64,000 nt of DNA from Streptomyces sp. CB02923 (GCF_001905005.1 NZ_LWKZ01000001.1:1243775-1307774); one strand, 5' to 3'. Positions 26,841-36,409 are shown, counted from the first letter of the stretch. Made by a program: numbers and translations. Notes: generated by a model not told the origin, from the sequence alone.

Positions 26841-28415
26841 GTGGCTGCCGGACGGGCGTCGAGGAAGCCGAGGCTGCCGCGGATGTCGCGGGCGTCGCGG
26901 GTCTCCAGGGCGGGGACCGCGAGGGCCGCCCGGGCCCCGCGGATCGCCAAGGCCTCGCGGATCTCCACCGGCCCGCGGGTCTCCAAGGGAGCGCGGGCCT
27001 CGACGGCGTCCACACGACCGGGCCGGGAGGGCGGCGGGGCGGGCCGCGCGTGCCGTGCCGCGGGCCGGGCGCTGCGCCGCCCGTTCGCGGCGGCCGGGCG
27101 CGGCATACGGCGCGCCACCCACGCGCACGGCGCGGGCGAGTCGGGTCTCGGGAAGCTGATCGAGCTGCACGCGGTGAATTCGGCCGGTGACATGCTGATC
27201 ACGGTGGCGCTGGCCTCGACGGTGTTCTTCTCGGTGCCGACGGACCAGGCGCGCGGCCGGGTGGCGCTCTACCTGGTCGTCACGATGGCGCCGTTCGCGC
27301 TGCTGGCGCCGGTGGTCGGGCCGCTGCTGGACCGGGTGCCGCACGGCCGGCGGGCCGCGATGGCCGGGGCGATGCTGGCCCGTGCGCTGCTGGCGCTGAC
27401 CATGTCGGGCGCGGTCGCGGGCGGCGGGCTGGAGCTGTATCCGGCGGCACTGGGTGTATTGGTGTGCTCGAAGGCGTACGGGGTGGTGCGGAGCGCCGTC
27501 GTACCGCGCCTGCTGCCGCCCCGCATTCCGCTGGTGAAGGCCAATTCGCGGGTGACGCTCGCCGGGCTGCTGGCGACGGGGGCCGCGGCGCCGGTGGGCG
27601 GGGCGCTGCATCTGATCGGTCCGGGCTGGCCGCTGTACGGCGCGTTCACGGTGTTCGTGGTGGGCACGTTCCTGTCGTTCTCGCTGCCGCACAAGGTGGA
27701 CTCGGCGAAGGGTGAGGGGCGGGCGCGGCTGGCGTCCGGGGACGACGGTGAGCGGCCGGCGGGGGCGGCCGCCGAGCGGCCGGGGAAGGCGCTGGCCGGC
27801 GGGCGGCGGCCGGGGCTGCGGACGGTCGGCCCTTCGGTGCTGCACGGCCTCCAGGCCAACTGTTCGCTGCGGTCGCTGTCCGGCCTGCTGACGTTTTTCC
27901 TGGCGTTCCTGCTGCGTGAGCATCCGCTGGGCGGGCTGGGGCCGCAGGTCTCGCTGGGGCTGGTGGCGGTGGCGGCCGGCGCGGGCAACGCGCTGGGGAC
28001 GGCGGTCGGCGCGTGGCTGCGGGCCAGAGCCCCCGAGCTGATCATCGCGGTGGTGCTGGGGCTGGCGCTGGCCGTGGTGGTCACGGCGGCGGCCTTCTAC
28101 GCGGTGCTGGCGATCGTGGTGGTGACGGGTGTGGCGGCGACGGCGGGGCTGTGCCAGGCGCTGGGGAAGCTGTCGCTGGACGCGCTGATCCAGCGCGATG
28201 TGCCGGAGCCGGTCCGTACCTCGGCGTTCGCCCGTTCCGAGACGGCGTTGCAGTTGTCCTCGGTGGTCGGCGGCGCCGTGGGGATCGCGCTGCCGCTGAA
28301 CGGGACGGTGGGGCTGGCGGTGGGCGCGGCGCTGCTGACGGCGGGCGCGCTGCTGGCCGTGCGCGGCCTGCTGGGCGCCGCGCGGCACGGCGCGCCCCAC
28401 CCTCGTGTGGCGTGA
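26841..28415 (+). CDS. MFS-type membrane protein with long basic N-terminal extension
   Basis: 524 residues. The C-terminal 425 form a 10-12 helix MFS-like protein (KLIELHAVNSAGDMLITVAL, VAPVVGPLLDRVPHGRRAAM and more). The first 100 or so residues are a Ser/Arg/Ala-rich basic repeat (units like RASRVSRAG, RIAKASRIS, PRVSKGARAS) coded by related 18-27-nt DNA units, an extension not seen in most transporters. Start GTG 26841 (MAAGRASRKPRLP). No substrate can be proposed. The lipoprotein gene starts 26 nt downstream. Confidence 0.85.
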   Translation: MAAGRASRKPRLPRMSRASRVSRAGTARAARAPRIAKASRISTGPRVSKGARASTASTRPGREGGGAGRACRAAGRALRRPFAAAGRGIRRATHAHGAGESGLGKLIELHAVNSAGDMLITVALASTVFFSVPTDQARGRVALYLVVTMAPFALLAPVVGPLLDRVPHGRRAAMAGAMLARALLALTMSGAVAGGGLELYPAALGVLVCSKAYGVVRSAVVPRLLPPRIPLVKANSRVTLAGLLATGAAAPVGGALHLIGPGWPLYGAFTVFVVGTFLSFSLPHKVDSAKGEGRARLASGDDGERPAGAAAERPGKALAGGRRPGLRTVGPSVLHGLQANCSLRSLSGLLTFFLAFLLREHPLGGLGPQVSLGLVAVAAGAGNALGTAVGAWLRARAPELIIAVVLGLALAVVVTAAAFYAVLAIVVVTGVAATAGLCQALGKLSLDALIQRDVPEPVRTSAFARSETALQLSSVVGGAVGIALPLNGTVGLAVGAALLTAGALLAVRGLLGAARHGAPHPRVA

Positions 28416-28429
28416 CCGGGGCCGACCGA

Positions 28430-28435
28430 TAGCCT
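28430..28435 (+). promoter_or_regulatory. -10 box TAGCCT for the DUF2771 gene
   Basis: TANNNT 6 nt before the ATG at 28442. Confidence 0.45.
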
Positions 28436-28441
28436 GCCCGC

Positions 28442-28954
28442 ATGACCGCGTTCTCTTCTTGGGGCACAGGCCGCCGTGCCGCTGCCGCCCTCGGTGCCGT
28501 GTCCCTGGGTCTCGTCACCCTCTCCGCCTGTGAGAAGCCGACCCCGCTCGCCACGGTGACCGCCGGCAAGGACACCGTGACGGCCGAGGCCGCCTGCTAC
28601 GACGACGGCAAGGTGCTGGGCGATCTGGCCGCCAGTGACAAGAAGGCGCAGGCCGAGTTCGCCAAGTGCCTGACCACCGCGCCCAAGAAGACGCTCACGG
28701 TGCACCCGGGCGAGAAGCTGCGGCTCGGTGTGGAGCCGGACGTGGCCGAGGACGGCTGGATCGCGCTGTCCAACAGCAGCCCGATCACCAACGTCAGCAA
28801 GCAGACGTACCAGGTCGTCGACAGCGCGGAGCAGCTCTTCGTCAACCAGCAGACCCGCAGCCTGGCCGATTCCACCGTGGTGTCCGTCGTGGCCACCAAG
28901 GGCGGCAAGTACACGGGCGTGTGGAACATCAAGCTGGAGCGCGCGGAATCCTGA
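28442..28954 (+). CDS. DUF2771 lipoprotein
   Basis: 170 residues. The lipoprotein signal peptide ends in the lipobox LSAC, with C30 as the lipidated residue, followed by an extracellular Ig-like domain (TLTVHPGEKLRLGVEPDVAE) with two further cysteines. It matches DUF2771, an actinobacterial family of unknown function often beside the futalosine genes. TAGCCT 6 nt before the ATG suggests its own leaderless promoter although it follows the MFS gene by 26 nt. mqnB starts 37 nt downstream. Confidence 0.85.
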   Translation: MTAFSSWGTGRRAAAALGAVSLGLVTLSACEKPTPLATVTAGKDTVTAEAACYDDGKVLGDLAASDKKAQAEFAKCLTTAPKKTLTVHPGEKLRLGVEPDVAEDGWIALSNSSPITNVSKQTYQVVDSAEQLFVNQQTRSLADSTVVSVVATKGGKYTGVWNIKLERAES

Positions 28955-28991
28955 ATTCCGTCGGCGTACGCGTGAGGCTGGTGGTGGCGAG

Positions 28992-29786
28992 GTGACGGAG
29001 ACGCGAGTCCTGGTCGTCACCGCCGTCGCGGCCGAGCGCGACGCGGTGGTCGCGGGAGTGGCCGGTGGCGGCGGCGCGGACGTCGTCGCGCTGCCGGCGG
29101 GCGGCTACGCGCTGCACCGGGTCCGGGCCGCCGCGCCGCCCGCGGACGAGCGGGCCGGTGTGGCCGTCGACGTGCTCGCCGCCGGTGTCGGCCCGGCCGC
29201 CGCTGCCGCCGGGACGGCGACCGCGCTGACCGCCGGAATCTGCTGCGGAGCCGGTTACGACCTCGTCATCTCCGCCGGGATCGGGGGCGGTTTCGTGCCC
29301 GGTCCGGACGCGGGCAGGCCCGGCGCCGCGGTCGGTTCCGCGGTCGTCGCGGACGAGATCGTCGCGGCCGATCTGGGCGCCGAGACCCCGGACGGCTTCG
29401 TTCCGGTGACGGAGCTCGGCTTCGGGACCGTCGTCCACGTCCCCCCGCCGGACCTCGTACGGTCCCTCGCCGCGGCGACCGGTGCCGCGTGCGGCGCGGT
29501 GCTCACCGCCTCGACCGTGACCGGCAGCGCGGAACACGCCGCGCGCCTCTCCGCGCGCCACCCGCGCGCCCTCGTCGAGGCGATGGAGGGCTTCGGCGTC
29601 GCCGAGGCCGCCGCCGCGCAGGGCCTGCCGGTGCTCGAAATCCGTACGGTCTCCAACCCCGTCGGCCCGCGCGATCGTGCCGCGTGGCGCATCGGGGACG
29701 CGCTCGGCGCGCTCTCCGCCGCCTGCGCCGCGCTCCCCCGCGTCCTGACGGCGGCCGGGGCCCCGACCTCCTGGAGGACGCCATGA
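28992..29786 (+). CDS. mqnB: Futalosine hydrolase MqnB
   Basis: 264 residues of the nucleoside phosphorylase/hydrolase superfamily (VLVVTAVAAERDAVVAG, AAGVGPAAAAAGTATALT, DLVISAGIGGGF, VEAMEGFGVAEAAAAQGLPV, LEIRTVSNPVGPRDR). It cleaves futalosine to dehypoxanthine futalosine plus hypoxanthine in menaquinone biosynthesis. Start taken as GTG 28992 (MTETRVLVV) with GGCGAGG nearby. The stop overlaps the mqnD start by 4 nt (ATGA), indicating translational coupling. mqnA, mqnC and mqnE are not in the window. Confidence 0.92.
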   Translation: MTETRVLVVTAVAAERDAVVAGVAGGGGADVVALPAGGYALHRVRAAAPPADERAGVAVDVLAAGVGPAAAAAGTATALTAGICCGAGYDLVISAGIGGGFVPGPDAGRPGAAVGSAVVADEIVAADLGAETPDGFVPVTELGFGTVVHVPPPDLVRSLAAATGAACGAVLTASTVTGSAEHAARLSARHPRALVEAMEGFGVAEAAAAQGLPVLEIRTVSNPVGPRDRAAWRIGDALGALSAACAALPRVLTAAGAPTSWRTP

Positions 29787-30634
29787 GCGACGCGCTCAAG
29801 ATCGCCTATTCGCCGTGCCCGAACGACACCTTCGTCTTCCACGCGTGGGCGCACGGCAAGGTCCCGGGCGCGCCCGCGCTGGACGTCACCTTCGCCGACA
29901 TCGACATCACCAACGGCATGGCCGAGCGCGGCGAGCTGGACATCCTGAAGGTCTCGTACGCGGTGCTGCCGTGGGTGCTGGAGGAGTACGCGCTGCTGCC
30001 GTGCGGCGGCGCGCTGGGCCGCGGCTGCGGGCCGCTGGTGCTCACCAGGGAGCCGGGCGAGGCCAAGGACCTGGCCGGCAAGACGGTGGCGGTGCCCAGC
30101 GAGCGGTCGACCGCGTATCTGCTGTTCCGGCTCTGGGCGGCGGACGAGGTGCCGGGCGGCGTCGGCGAGGTGAAGGTGCTGCCGTTCGACGAGATCATGC
30201 CGGCGGTACGGGACGGCCGGGTGGACGCCGGGCTGGTCATCCACGAGGCGCGCTTCACGTACGGGAACTACGGGCTGAGCTGCCTGGCCGACATGGGCGA
30301 GCACTGGGAGCTCACGACGGGGCTGCCGATCCCGCTGGGCGCGATCATCGCCAAGCGCTCGCTGGGCGCGGAGCGGCTGCGCGAGCTGGCCGCGGCGGCC
30401 CGCGAGTCGGTACGGATGGCCTGGGACGACACCGAGGCATCGCGCGCGTACGTGCTGGAGCACGCGCAGGAGATGGATCCGGCCGTCGCCGACCAGCACA
30501 TCGGCCTGTACGTGAACGAGTTCACCGCCGACCTCGGCGAGAACGGCTACGCGGCGGTACGCGGCCTGCTCACGCGCGCCGCGGCCGAGGGGCTCGTACC
30601 GCCCCTCGGCCGCGATGCGCTGAACTTCGGCTAG
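29783..30634 (+). CDS. mqnD: 1,4-dihydroxy-6-naphthoate synthase MqnD
   Basis: 283 residues of the periplasmic-binding-protein-like MqnA/MqnD fold. N-terminal LKIAYSPCPNDTFVFHAWAH is the MqnD signature, followed by VTFADIDITNGMAERGELDI, LKVSYAVLPWVL and VPSERSTAYLLFRLW. It converts cyclic dehypoxanthine futalosine to 1,4-dihydroxy-6-naphthoate. ATG 29783 has GGAGG 6 nt upstream and overlaps the mqnB stop, so the two are one operon. A short perfect hairpin separates it from the convergent cold-shock gene. Confidence 0.96.
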   Translation: MSDALKIAYSPCPNDTFVFHAWAHGKVPGAPALDVTFADIDITNGMAERGELDILKVSYAVLPWVLEEYALLPCGGALGRGCGPLVLTREPGEAKDLAGKTVAVPSERSTAYLLFRLWAADEVPGGVGEVKVLPFDEIMPAVRDGRVDAGLVIHEARFTYGNYGLSCLADMGEHWELTTGLPIPLGAIIAKRSLGAERLRELAAAARESVRMAWDDTEASRAYVLEHAQEMDPAVADQHIGLYVNEFTADLGENGYAAVRGLLTRAAAEGLVPPLGRDALNFG

Positions 30635-30652
30635 CCGGGCCGCCCGGCCCGG
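30635..30652. terminator. Short hairpin between mqnD and the cold-shock gene
   Basis: CCGGGCCG / CGGCCCGG perfect arms directly after the mqnD stop, between convergent genes. Confidence 0.5.
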
Positions 30653-30668
30653 TCCGGTGCGGGCGCCG

Positions 30669-31052
30669 TCACACGTCCAGCTGGTCGGCGACCGCCCGCA
30701 GCATGTTCGCGATCTTCCCGCCGTGCGCCTTGTCGGGGTAGCGGCCGCGCTCCAGCTGCTGGGTGACGCTCTCCAGCAGCGTGGTGAGGTCCTGCACGAT
30801 CGACGCCAGCTCGTCCGGCTTGCGGCGCTGGGCCGCCGCCACCGACGGCGCGGGGTCGAGGATCGTCACCGAAAGCGCCTGGTCACCGCGCTGGCCGGCC
30901 ACCACGCCGAACTCGACGCGCTGGCCCGGCTTGAGTGCGTCCACGCCGTCGGGCAGCACCGACGAGTGCACGAAGACGTCACCGCCGTCGTCGCGGGAGA
31001 GAAAGCCGAAGCCCTTCTCGCTGTTGAACCACTTGACCTTGCCGGTAGGCAC
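30669..31052 (-). CDS. Cold-shock domain protein with C-terminal extension
   Basis: 127 residues. The N-terminal 65 are a cold-shock domain (GKVKWFNSEKGFGFLSRDDG with RNP1 and DVFVHSSVL RNP2) binding single-stranded nucleic acid. The extra 60 residues (RRKPDELASIVQDLTTLLES, then GGKIANMLRAVADQLDV) predict two helices and are absent from ordinary 67-residue Csp proteins. Start GTG 31052 (MPTGKVKWF). The 206-nt upstream region has a pyrimidine run followed by repeated ACGCAGAA units on the transcript strand, perhaps a regulatory 5' leader. Confidence 0.9.
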   Translation of the reverse strand: MPTGKVKWFNSEKGFGFLSRDDGGDVFVHSSVLPDGVDALKPGQRVEFGVVAGQRGDQALSVTILDPAPSVAAAQRRKPDELASIVQDLTTLLESVTQQLERGRYPDKAHGGKIANMLRAVADQLDV

Positions 31053-31246
31053 GTCTGTCCTCGTCCTCGTACTCGTCGGAAAACCACTGGGGTCTGGGTA
31101 CTGCGTTTTCTGCGTCTTCTGCGGGAAAAAACAGCTCTGGATAGCAGTGCAGCGGGCCACCGGACCCGCCACCCCCCAAGGCTAATGGTCCGGTGCCCGG
31201 TGACAAGACGTCGCCGGGTGGTTCCTCCGCGCTTCTGGCCCGGACT

Positions 31247-31252
31247 TACCCT
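31247..31252 (+). promoter_or_regulatory. -10 box TACCCT for the small membrane protein gene
   Basis: TANNNT 6 nt before the GTG at 31259. Confidence 0.4.
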
Positions 31253-31258
31253 GGTCCT

Positions 31259-31498
31259 GTGTCTGACGAAACTCCCCAGGCAGGGGATCTGCTGGTCCGG
31301 ATCGGCGCGATTGTTTTCCTGATTGGCGCGGTGGCCACTCTCGCCACCGTCGCCCCGTTGTTCGTGGGGGCCGAGCCGCTGCCGTCCGTCTTCTACTGGG
31401 TGTGCATGCTGATGGGCGCCGGGTTCCTGATCGCCGGGGCCGGAGTGCTGCGTTCCGTCGCGGCGCAGCGCCGCCAGGCGAGGTCGTCCACGGCGTAG
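31259..31498 (+). CDS. Small two-helix membrane protein
   Basis: 79 residues: a polar N-terminus (MSDETPQAGDLLVR), helix 1 (IGAIVFLIGAVATLATVAPLF), a short loop, helix 2 (SVFYWVCMLMGAGFLIAGAG) and a basic tail. No known family assigned. GTG 31259 lacks a ribosome site; TACCCT 6 nt upstream suggests leaderless translation. Convergent with the HAD gene 19 nt away. Confidence 0.75.
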   Translation: MSDETPQAGDLLVRIGAIVFLIGAVATLATVAPLFVGAEPLPSVFYWVCMLMGAGFLIAGAGVLRSVAAQRRQARSSTA

Positions 31499-31517
31499 CG
31501 GCCCGCGCCTTCCGGAC

Positions 31518-32201
31518 TCATACGTTCCGCCGGGACCGCTGCGCCGCGTACTCCTCCAGCCAGGCCGGGAAGCCGGTCAGGTCGCCGAGGAGCACGTCGG
31601 CGCCGGCCGCGCGCAGCTCGTCCGCGCCGCACGGCCCGGTGGCCACGGCGACGGACAGCGCGTCGGCGGTGTGCGCACCGCGTACGTCACCGGTGTGGTC
31701 GCCGACGTAGACGGACGCGCCGTGCGCGCGCAGCGCCTCGGCCTTGGCCTCCGCCCACAGCGAGCCGATGACGGCGTCCGCGGCGATGTCCAGGTGGTCC
31801 AGGTGCAGCTTGGCGTTCGGCTCGTACTTCGCGGTGACGACGATCGCCCGGCCGCCGTGGCGCTGTACGGCGGCCACCGCCTCGCGGGCGCCCGGCATCG
31901 CGAGCGTCCCGGTGATCGCGTACTCCGGGTACAGCTCCCGGTACAGGTTGCTGATCTCCGCGACCCGCTCCTCGGGGAACCACCGGCGGATTTCCTGCTC
32001 CAGCGGCGGACCGAGCCGGGTGATCGCCGCGTCGGCGTCGACGTGCGTCCCGGTGGCGGCGGACAGCGCCTCGTAGGCCGCCTTGATGCCGGGGCGGGAG
32101 TCGATCAGCGTCATGTCCAGGTCGAAGCCGACCGTGAGCGTCTGCGCGGCCGTGGCGACCGTGGGGTCGGGTACCGGGGTGTGCGAAGCCATGGTGGCCA
32201 T
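31518..32201 (-). CDS. HAD-superfamily hydrolase (phosphoglycolate-phosphatase-like)
   Basis: 227 residues. HAD motif I is FDLDMTLIDSR (nucleophile Asp plus DxD), motif II IVVTAKYE, and motif IV VGDHTGDVRGA with acidic metal ligands. A helical cap follows motif I, as in Gph/PGP-type phosphatases. Substrate unknown; phosphoglycolate or a nucleotide is plausible. Two in-frame ATGs (32201, 32192) are three codons apart. Divergent from the siderophore importer across 97 bp. Confidence 0.85.
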   Translation of the reverse strand: MATMASHTPVPDPTVATAAQTLTVGFDLDMTLIDSRPGIKAAYEALSAATGTHVDADAAITRLGPPLEQEIRRWFPEERVAEISNLYRELYPEYAITGTLAMPGAREAVAAVQRHGGRAIVVTAKYEPNAKLHLDHLDIAADAVIGSLWAEAKAEALRAHGASVYVGDHTGDVRGAHTADALSVAVATGPCGADELRAAGADVLLGDLTGFPAWLEEYAAQRSRRNV

Positions 32202-32298
32202 TGTGGCCGATGACCGGGAGTGGGCCGGGCCCTACACTTGCCCCTCCGCACCCGCCCCTGTCGCCTGCCCGCGCCGGCGCCGTCGCGAAGGGGAACCG

Positions 32299-33327
32299 AT
32301 GCCAGTCGTCCGGGCCGGCCGCCCCAGATCCTCCCTGGTGAGGCACCGCGTCGGCTGGACGGCGGCGGCGGTGCTCGCCCTGCTGCTGGCGGTGCTCCTC
32401 TCGTTGGCGTTCGGCAGCAGGCAGTTCGCGCCGTCCGAGGTGCTCGACGCGGTGCTGTACGGCGGGGACGGCGACGCGGCACAGGTGGTGCGCTTCCTGC
32501 GGCTGCCGCGCACGCTGATCGGCCTGATGGTCGGCGCCGCGCTCGCCCTCGCGGGCACGGCCATGCAGGGCATCACCCGCAACCCCATCGCCGACCCCGG
32601 TGTCCTCGGCATCAGCCAGGGCGCCTCGGTGGGCGTGGTCCTCGCGCTGTCCTTCCTGGGGGTGCACACCCTCGGCGGTTACGTGTGGTTCGCCTTCGCG
32701 GGAGCCGGGGCCGCCGCGGTCGCCGTGTACGCGATCGCCTCCAGCGGGCGGGGCGGCGCGACGCCGGTGAAGCTGGCCCTGTCCGGCGCCGCGATCAACG
32801 CGCTGCTCGTCGCGGTGACGATGGCGGTGCTGACGACGAAGGCCGCCGCACTGGACGAGTTCCGGTTCTGGCAGGTCGGCTCGCTGACCGGCCGGGACAG
32901 TGCGGTCGCCGCGCAGATCTGGCCGTTCCTGCTGGCGGGCGCGGTGCTCGTGCTGTCCGTCGCGCGCGGCCTGGACGCGCTGGCGCTCGGCGAGGACGCG
33001 GCCAGGGGGCTCGGGCAGAACGTCGCCGCCGTACGCGTCGTGGCCGGGCTGGGAGCGGCGGTCCTGACCGGCGCGGGCGTCGCGGCCGCCGGGCCGATCG
33101 CCTTCGTCGGCCTCGCCGTACCGCACCTCGCCCGCGCGGCCGTGGGCGGCGGCCACCGCTGGCTGCTGCCGATGGCGGCGCTGCTCGGCCCGGTCGTCGT
33201 GCTCGTCTCGGACACCGTCGGGCGCGTGCTGTTCCCGCCGTCCGAGGTGCCGGCGGGTGTGCTGACGGCTCTGATCGGCGTTCCGTTCCTGGTCGCGCTG
33301 GTACGGCGGAAGGGGGTGCCGGCGTGA
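32299..33327 (+). CDS. Iron-siderophore ABC transporter permease 1 (FecCD family)
   Basis: 342 residues, about nine membrane helices, with FecCD blocks [40 protein letters not shown] and [10 protein letters not shown]. First gene of a four-gene importer; its stop overlaps the next GTG start by 4 nt. ATG 32299 has GAAGGGGA upstream. Likely imports a ferric siderophore together with the next three products. No DmdR/IdeR-type iron box was found by eye in the 97-bp upstream region, where TACACT (about 32232) may be the -10. Confidence 0.92.
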   Translation: MPVVRAGRPRSSLVRHRVGWTAAAVLALLLAVLLSLAFGSRQFAPSEVLDAVLYGGDGDAAQVVRFLRLPRTLIGLMVGAALALAGTAMQGITRNPIADPGVLGISQGASVGVVLALSFLGVHTLGGYVWFAFAGAGAAAVAVYAIASSGRGGATPVKLALSGAAINALLVAVTMAVLTTKAAALDEFRFWQVGSLTGRDSAVAAQIWPFLLAGAVLVLSVARGLDALALGEDAARGLGQNVAAVRVVAGLGAAVLTGAGVAAAGPIAFVGLAVPHLARAAVGGGHRWLLPMAALLGPVVVLVSDTVGRVLFPPSEVPAGVLTALIGVPFLVALVRRKGVPA

Positions 33328-34412
33328 CGGCACCGGTCGCCGGCTCCGGCGCCCCGGTACGGCAGGGGCGCGCGCGGCCCACGGGGTACGCCCTCGTGCG
33401 CGCCGGGCGCGCGTCGTTCCTCGTACATCGACGGGCGGCGGCCGTCGCCACGGCCCTGGCCGTCCTGCTCGCCGCCGTCTGCCTGGCGTACCTGTGCGTC
33501 GGCGAGTCCTTCGTGGCCCCCGGCGAGGCCCTGAAGGCCGCTTTCGGGCAGCCGTCGTCCGCCGGACTGGTCGTCGGGACGCTGCGGCTGCCCCGGATGG
33601 TGGCCGGACTGCTGGTCGGCGCGGCCTTCGGGGTCGCGGGCGCGCTGATCCAGACCGTGGCCCGCAATGCGCTCGCCAGCCCGGACGTCATCGGCGTCAC
33701 CCAGGGCGCGAGCGCGCTGACGGTGGGCGCCATTACGTACGGCATCACCTCGTACGCCGTCCTGCCGTACCTCTCGGTCGCCGGCGGCGTCCTCGCCGCC
33801 GCCCTCGGCTACGTCTTCGCCTGGCGCGGCGGCCTGCACGCCACCCGCTTCGTCCTGATCGGCATCGGCTTCGCCGTCGCGCTGCGCTCGGTCACCCACC
33901 TCTTCCTCATCAAGGGCGACTACACCGTGGCCCAGCAGGCCCAGGTGTGGCTGACCGGCTCGCTCAACGGGCGCGGCTGGGCCGAGGCCGCACCGCTCGG
34001 CTGGGCGCTGCTGGTGCTGCTGCCCGCCGTCCTGTGGGCGGCCCGCGCGCAGCGCACCGTCCCGATGGACGACGACACCGCGACCGCCCTCGGAGTACGG
34101 CTGAACCGCACCCGGCTCGGGCTGGTCGCGCTCGGCGTGGTGCTGGCGTCGATGGCGACCGGCGCGGCCGGACCGGTCGACTTCGTGGCGCTGCTCGCCC
34201 CGCAGACCGGCCGCCGGCTGACGCGTACGGCGCAGATCCCGCTGCTGTGCTCGGCGCTGCTCGGCGCGGTCGTCGTCGTCCTCGGCGACCTGCTCGCCCG
34301 CAAGCTCCTCGCGCCGACGGAACTGCCGGTGGGCGTGCTGACCGCGGCCGTCGGTGCCCCGTACCTGATCCACCTGATCATCCGCAGCCGTGCCGTGGGA
34401 GGGCGAGCGTGA
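33324..34412 (+). CDS. Iron-siderophore ABC transporter permease 2 (FecCD family)
   Basis: 362 residues with the same fold as its upstream partner: [38 protein letters not shown], and [12 protein letters not shown] near the C-terminus. The two permeases form the heterodimeric channel. The GTG at 33324 overlaps the upstream TGA (GTGA), and its own TGA overlaps the ATPase GTG at 34409, so the three genes are tightly coupled. Confidence 0.92.
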   Translation: MTAPVAGSGAPVRQGRARPTGYALVRAGRASFLVHRRAAAVATALAVLLAAVCLAYLCVGESFVAPGEALKAAFGQPSSAGLVVGTLRLPRMVAGLLVGAAFGVAGALIQTVARNALASPDVIGVTQGASALTVGAITYGITSYAVLPYLSVAGGVLAAALGYVFAWRGGLHATRFVLIGIGFAVALRSVTHLFLIKGDYTVAQQAQVWLTGSLNGRGWAEAAPLGWALLVLLPAVLWAARAQRTVPMDDDTATALGVRLNRTRLGLVALGVVLASMATGAAGPVDFVALLAPQTGRRLTRTAQIPLLCSALLGAVVVVLGDLLARKLLAPTELPVGVLTAAVGAPYLIHLIIRSRAVGGRA

Positions 34413-35311
34413 CCGAGGGCACCGAAGGCACGGGGGGCATCGGGGGTACCGGGGGTACCGGAGGTGCCGGGGAGGCAGTGCCGGTGGTCGGCAGCCGTCT
34501 CACGGCCCGGGATCTGACGCTCGCCTACGAGGACCGCACGGTCGTCGACGGGCTCGACCTCGACATCCCGCACGGCGCGGTCACCGTCGTCGTCGGCCCC
34601 AACGCCTGCGGCAAGTCCACGCTGCTGCGGGCGCTGGGCCGGCTGCTCAAGCCGCGCCGCGGCGCCGTCCTGCTGGACGGTACGGACCTGGCCCGCATCC
34701 CCACCAGGAAGATCGCCCAGGCGGTGGGGCTGCTGCCGCAGTCCCCCGTGGCGCCCGAGGCGATCACCGTCGCCGACCTGGTCTCGCGCGGCCGCCAGCC
34801 GCACCAGCGCTGGTGGCAGCAGTGGTCCGAGGCGGACGAACGGGCCGTCGCCGAGGCCATGGACCGTACGGATGTGGCGCAGCTGGCGGACCGGCCGGTG
34901 GACGAGCTGTCCGGCGGCCAGCGGCAGCGCGTGTGGATCGCGATGGCCCTCGCGCAGGAGACCGGCCTGCTGCTCCTGGACGAGCCGACGACGTACCTGG
35001 ACATCGCGCACCAGGTCGAGGTGCTGGACCTGGTGCGGCAGCTCAACCACGACCGGGGGCGCACCGTCGTCGCCGTCCTGCACGACCTCAACCAGGCCGC
35101 GCGCTACGCCGACCACCTCGTCGCGATGAAGCAAGGGCGCATCGTCGCACAGGGGCGCCCGACGGCGGTCGTCACGGCGCACCTGGTGCGCGAGGTGTTC
35201 GGGCTGGAGTCGGTGGTGGTACCGGACCCGGTGACGGGTTCGCCCCTGGTGGTGCCGGGGCGGCCTTGGCAGGCTCCGGGTACGGCCCTCGCCGCGCCCG
35301 GGTCCGAGTGA
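34409..35311 (+). CDS. Iron-siderophore ABC transporter ATP-binding protein (FecE/FepC-like)
   Basis: 300 residues. Walker [16 protein letters not shown], signature [17 protein letters not shown], Walker [21 protein letters not shown] and the switch His in [11 protein letters not shown]. The TYLD after Walker B is typical of siderophore importers. The first 24 residues are a Gly/Thr repeat ([18 protein letters not shown]) coded by near-identical 9-nt units and likely disordered. The start is coupled to the permease stop; an ORF start further inside is possible. Confidence 0.93.
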   Translation: MTEGTEGTGGIGGTGGTGGAGEAVPVVGSRLTARDLTLAYEDRTVVDGLDLDIPHGAVTVVVGPNACGKSTLLRALGRLLKPRRGAVLLDGTDLARIPTRKIAQAVGLLPQSPVAPEAITVADLVSRGRQPHQRWWQQWSEADERAVAEAMDRTDVAQLADRPVDELSGGQRQRVWIAMALAQETGLLLLDEPTTYLDIAHQVEVLDLVRQLNHDRGRTVVAVLHDLNQAARYADHLVAMKQGRIVAQGRPTAVVTAHLVREVFGLESVVVPDPVTGSPLVVPGRPWQAPGTALAAPGSE

Positions 35312-35341
35312 CCGCGCCGCTCCCAGCCGAAAGGGCTTGTC

Positions 35342-36409
35342 ATGCCGCTCTCCGCAGTTCCCCGCCCGGTTCCGCGGGCGGGACGACGCCGTGCCGCGTT
35401 CGCCGTGGTCTCCGCCCTGGCCGCTTCCGTGGCGCTGACCGCCTGCGGTGCGGACGGATCGTCCGGTACGGGCCGTTCCGGCGACAGCTCGGCCGAGGCC
35501 GCCGACTGCCCGGCCCAGCCCGCCACCACCTGGGCGCAGCCCGCGTCCGGCGGGGGCAGGCACCAGGTGCGTACGGCGCAGGGCGAGGTGGAGGTGCCCG
35601 ACGCGCCCCGGCGGGTGGTGGTGCTGGACACCGCGGAACTGGACTCCGCGATCACCCTGGGGGTCAAGCCGGTCGGTGCCACCCGGTCCGACGTGGCGGG
35701 CGGCTTCCTGAGCTACCTGCCGAAGGACGAGGTCGCGGGCATCGCGGACGTCGGCAAGATCGGCGCGCCGAATCTGGAGGCCGTCGCGGCCCTGAAGCCG
35801 GACCTGATCCTGACCAGCAAGGTCCGCGACGGCGGGCGGTACGCGCAGCTGAAGGCCATCGCGCCCACCGTCATGACGGAGACCACCGGCTATCCGTGGA
35901 AGCAGAACTTCGCCACCCACGCCGACGCGCTGGGCAAGATCCCGGAGGCGAAGCGGGCGGTCGCCGCGTACGGGGCACACGCCCGGCGGGTCACCGAGGC
36001 GCTCGGCGGGGCCGCGGCGGCGAAGCGGACCACGACCAATGTCGTCCGCTTCGTCGCGGGCGCCGACACCCGTGTCTACGGCTGCCGCAGCTACATCGGC
36101 ACCGTCCTGAACGACGTCGGCACCGGCCCGACCAGCGTGGTGCAGGACGCGCCGGACGGCATGATGATCGAGGTCAGCGCGGAGCAGATGACCAAGGCCG
36201 ACGCGGACGCGGTCTTCTACACGGCGTACGGCAGCCCGGAGAAGTCCAAGGAGACACAGGTCACCGGCGGGGCGCTGTGGAAGAACATGAAGGCGGCCAG
36301 GAACGGCCGGACCTTCCGCGTCGACGACGAACTGTGGATCCAGGGCATCGGCTACACGGCGGCCGACAAGATCCTGGCCCAGTTGCAGGAGAAGCTGGCC
36401 AGGAAGTAG
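35342..36409 (+). CDS. Iron-siderophore ABC transporter substrate-binding lipoprotein
   Basis: 355 residues. The signal peptide contains RRR and ends in lipobox LTAC (C35), followed by a FecB/FhuD-type two-lobe binding protein (VPDAPRRVVVLDTAELDSAI, LGVKPVGATRSD, NLEAVAALKPDLILTS, LWIQGIGYTAADKILAQL). It captures a ferric siderophore outside the membrane and hands it to the permease pair. It lies 30 nt after the ATPase gene in the same operon. Its stop codon sits inside the first unit of a 28-bp tandem repeat. Confidence 0.92.
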   Translation: MPLSAVPRPVPRAGRRRAAFAVVSALAASVALTACGADGSSGTGRSGDSSAEAADCPAQPATTWAQPASGGGRHQVRTAQGEVEVPDAPRRVVVLDTAELDSAITLGVKPVGATRSDVAGGFLSYLPKDEVAGIADVGKIGAPNLEAVAALKPDLILTSKVRDGGRYAQLKAIAPTVMTETTGYPWKQNFATHADALGKIPEAKRAVAAYGAHARRVTEALGGAAAAKRTTTNVVRFVAGADTRVYGCRSYIGTVLNDVGTGPTSVVQDAPDGMMIEVSAEQMTKADADAVFYTAYGSPEKSKETQVTGGALWKNMKAARNGRTFRVDDELWIQGIGYTAADKILAQLQEKLARK

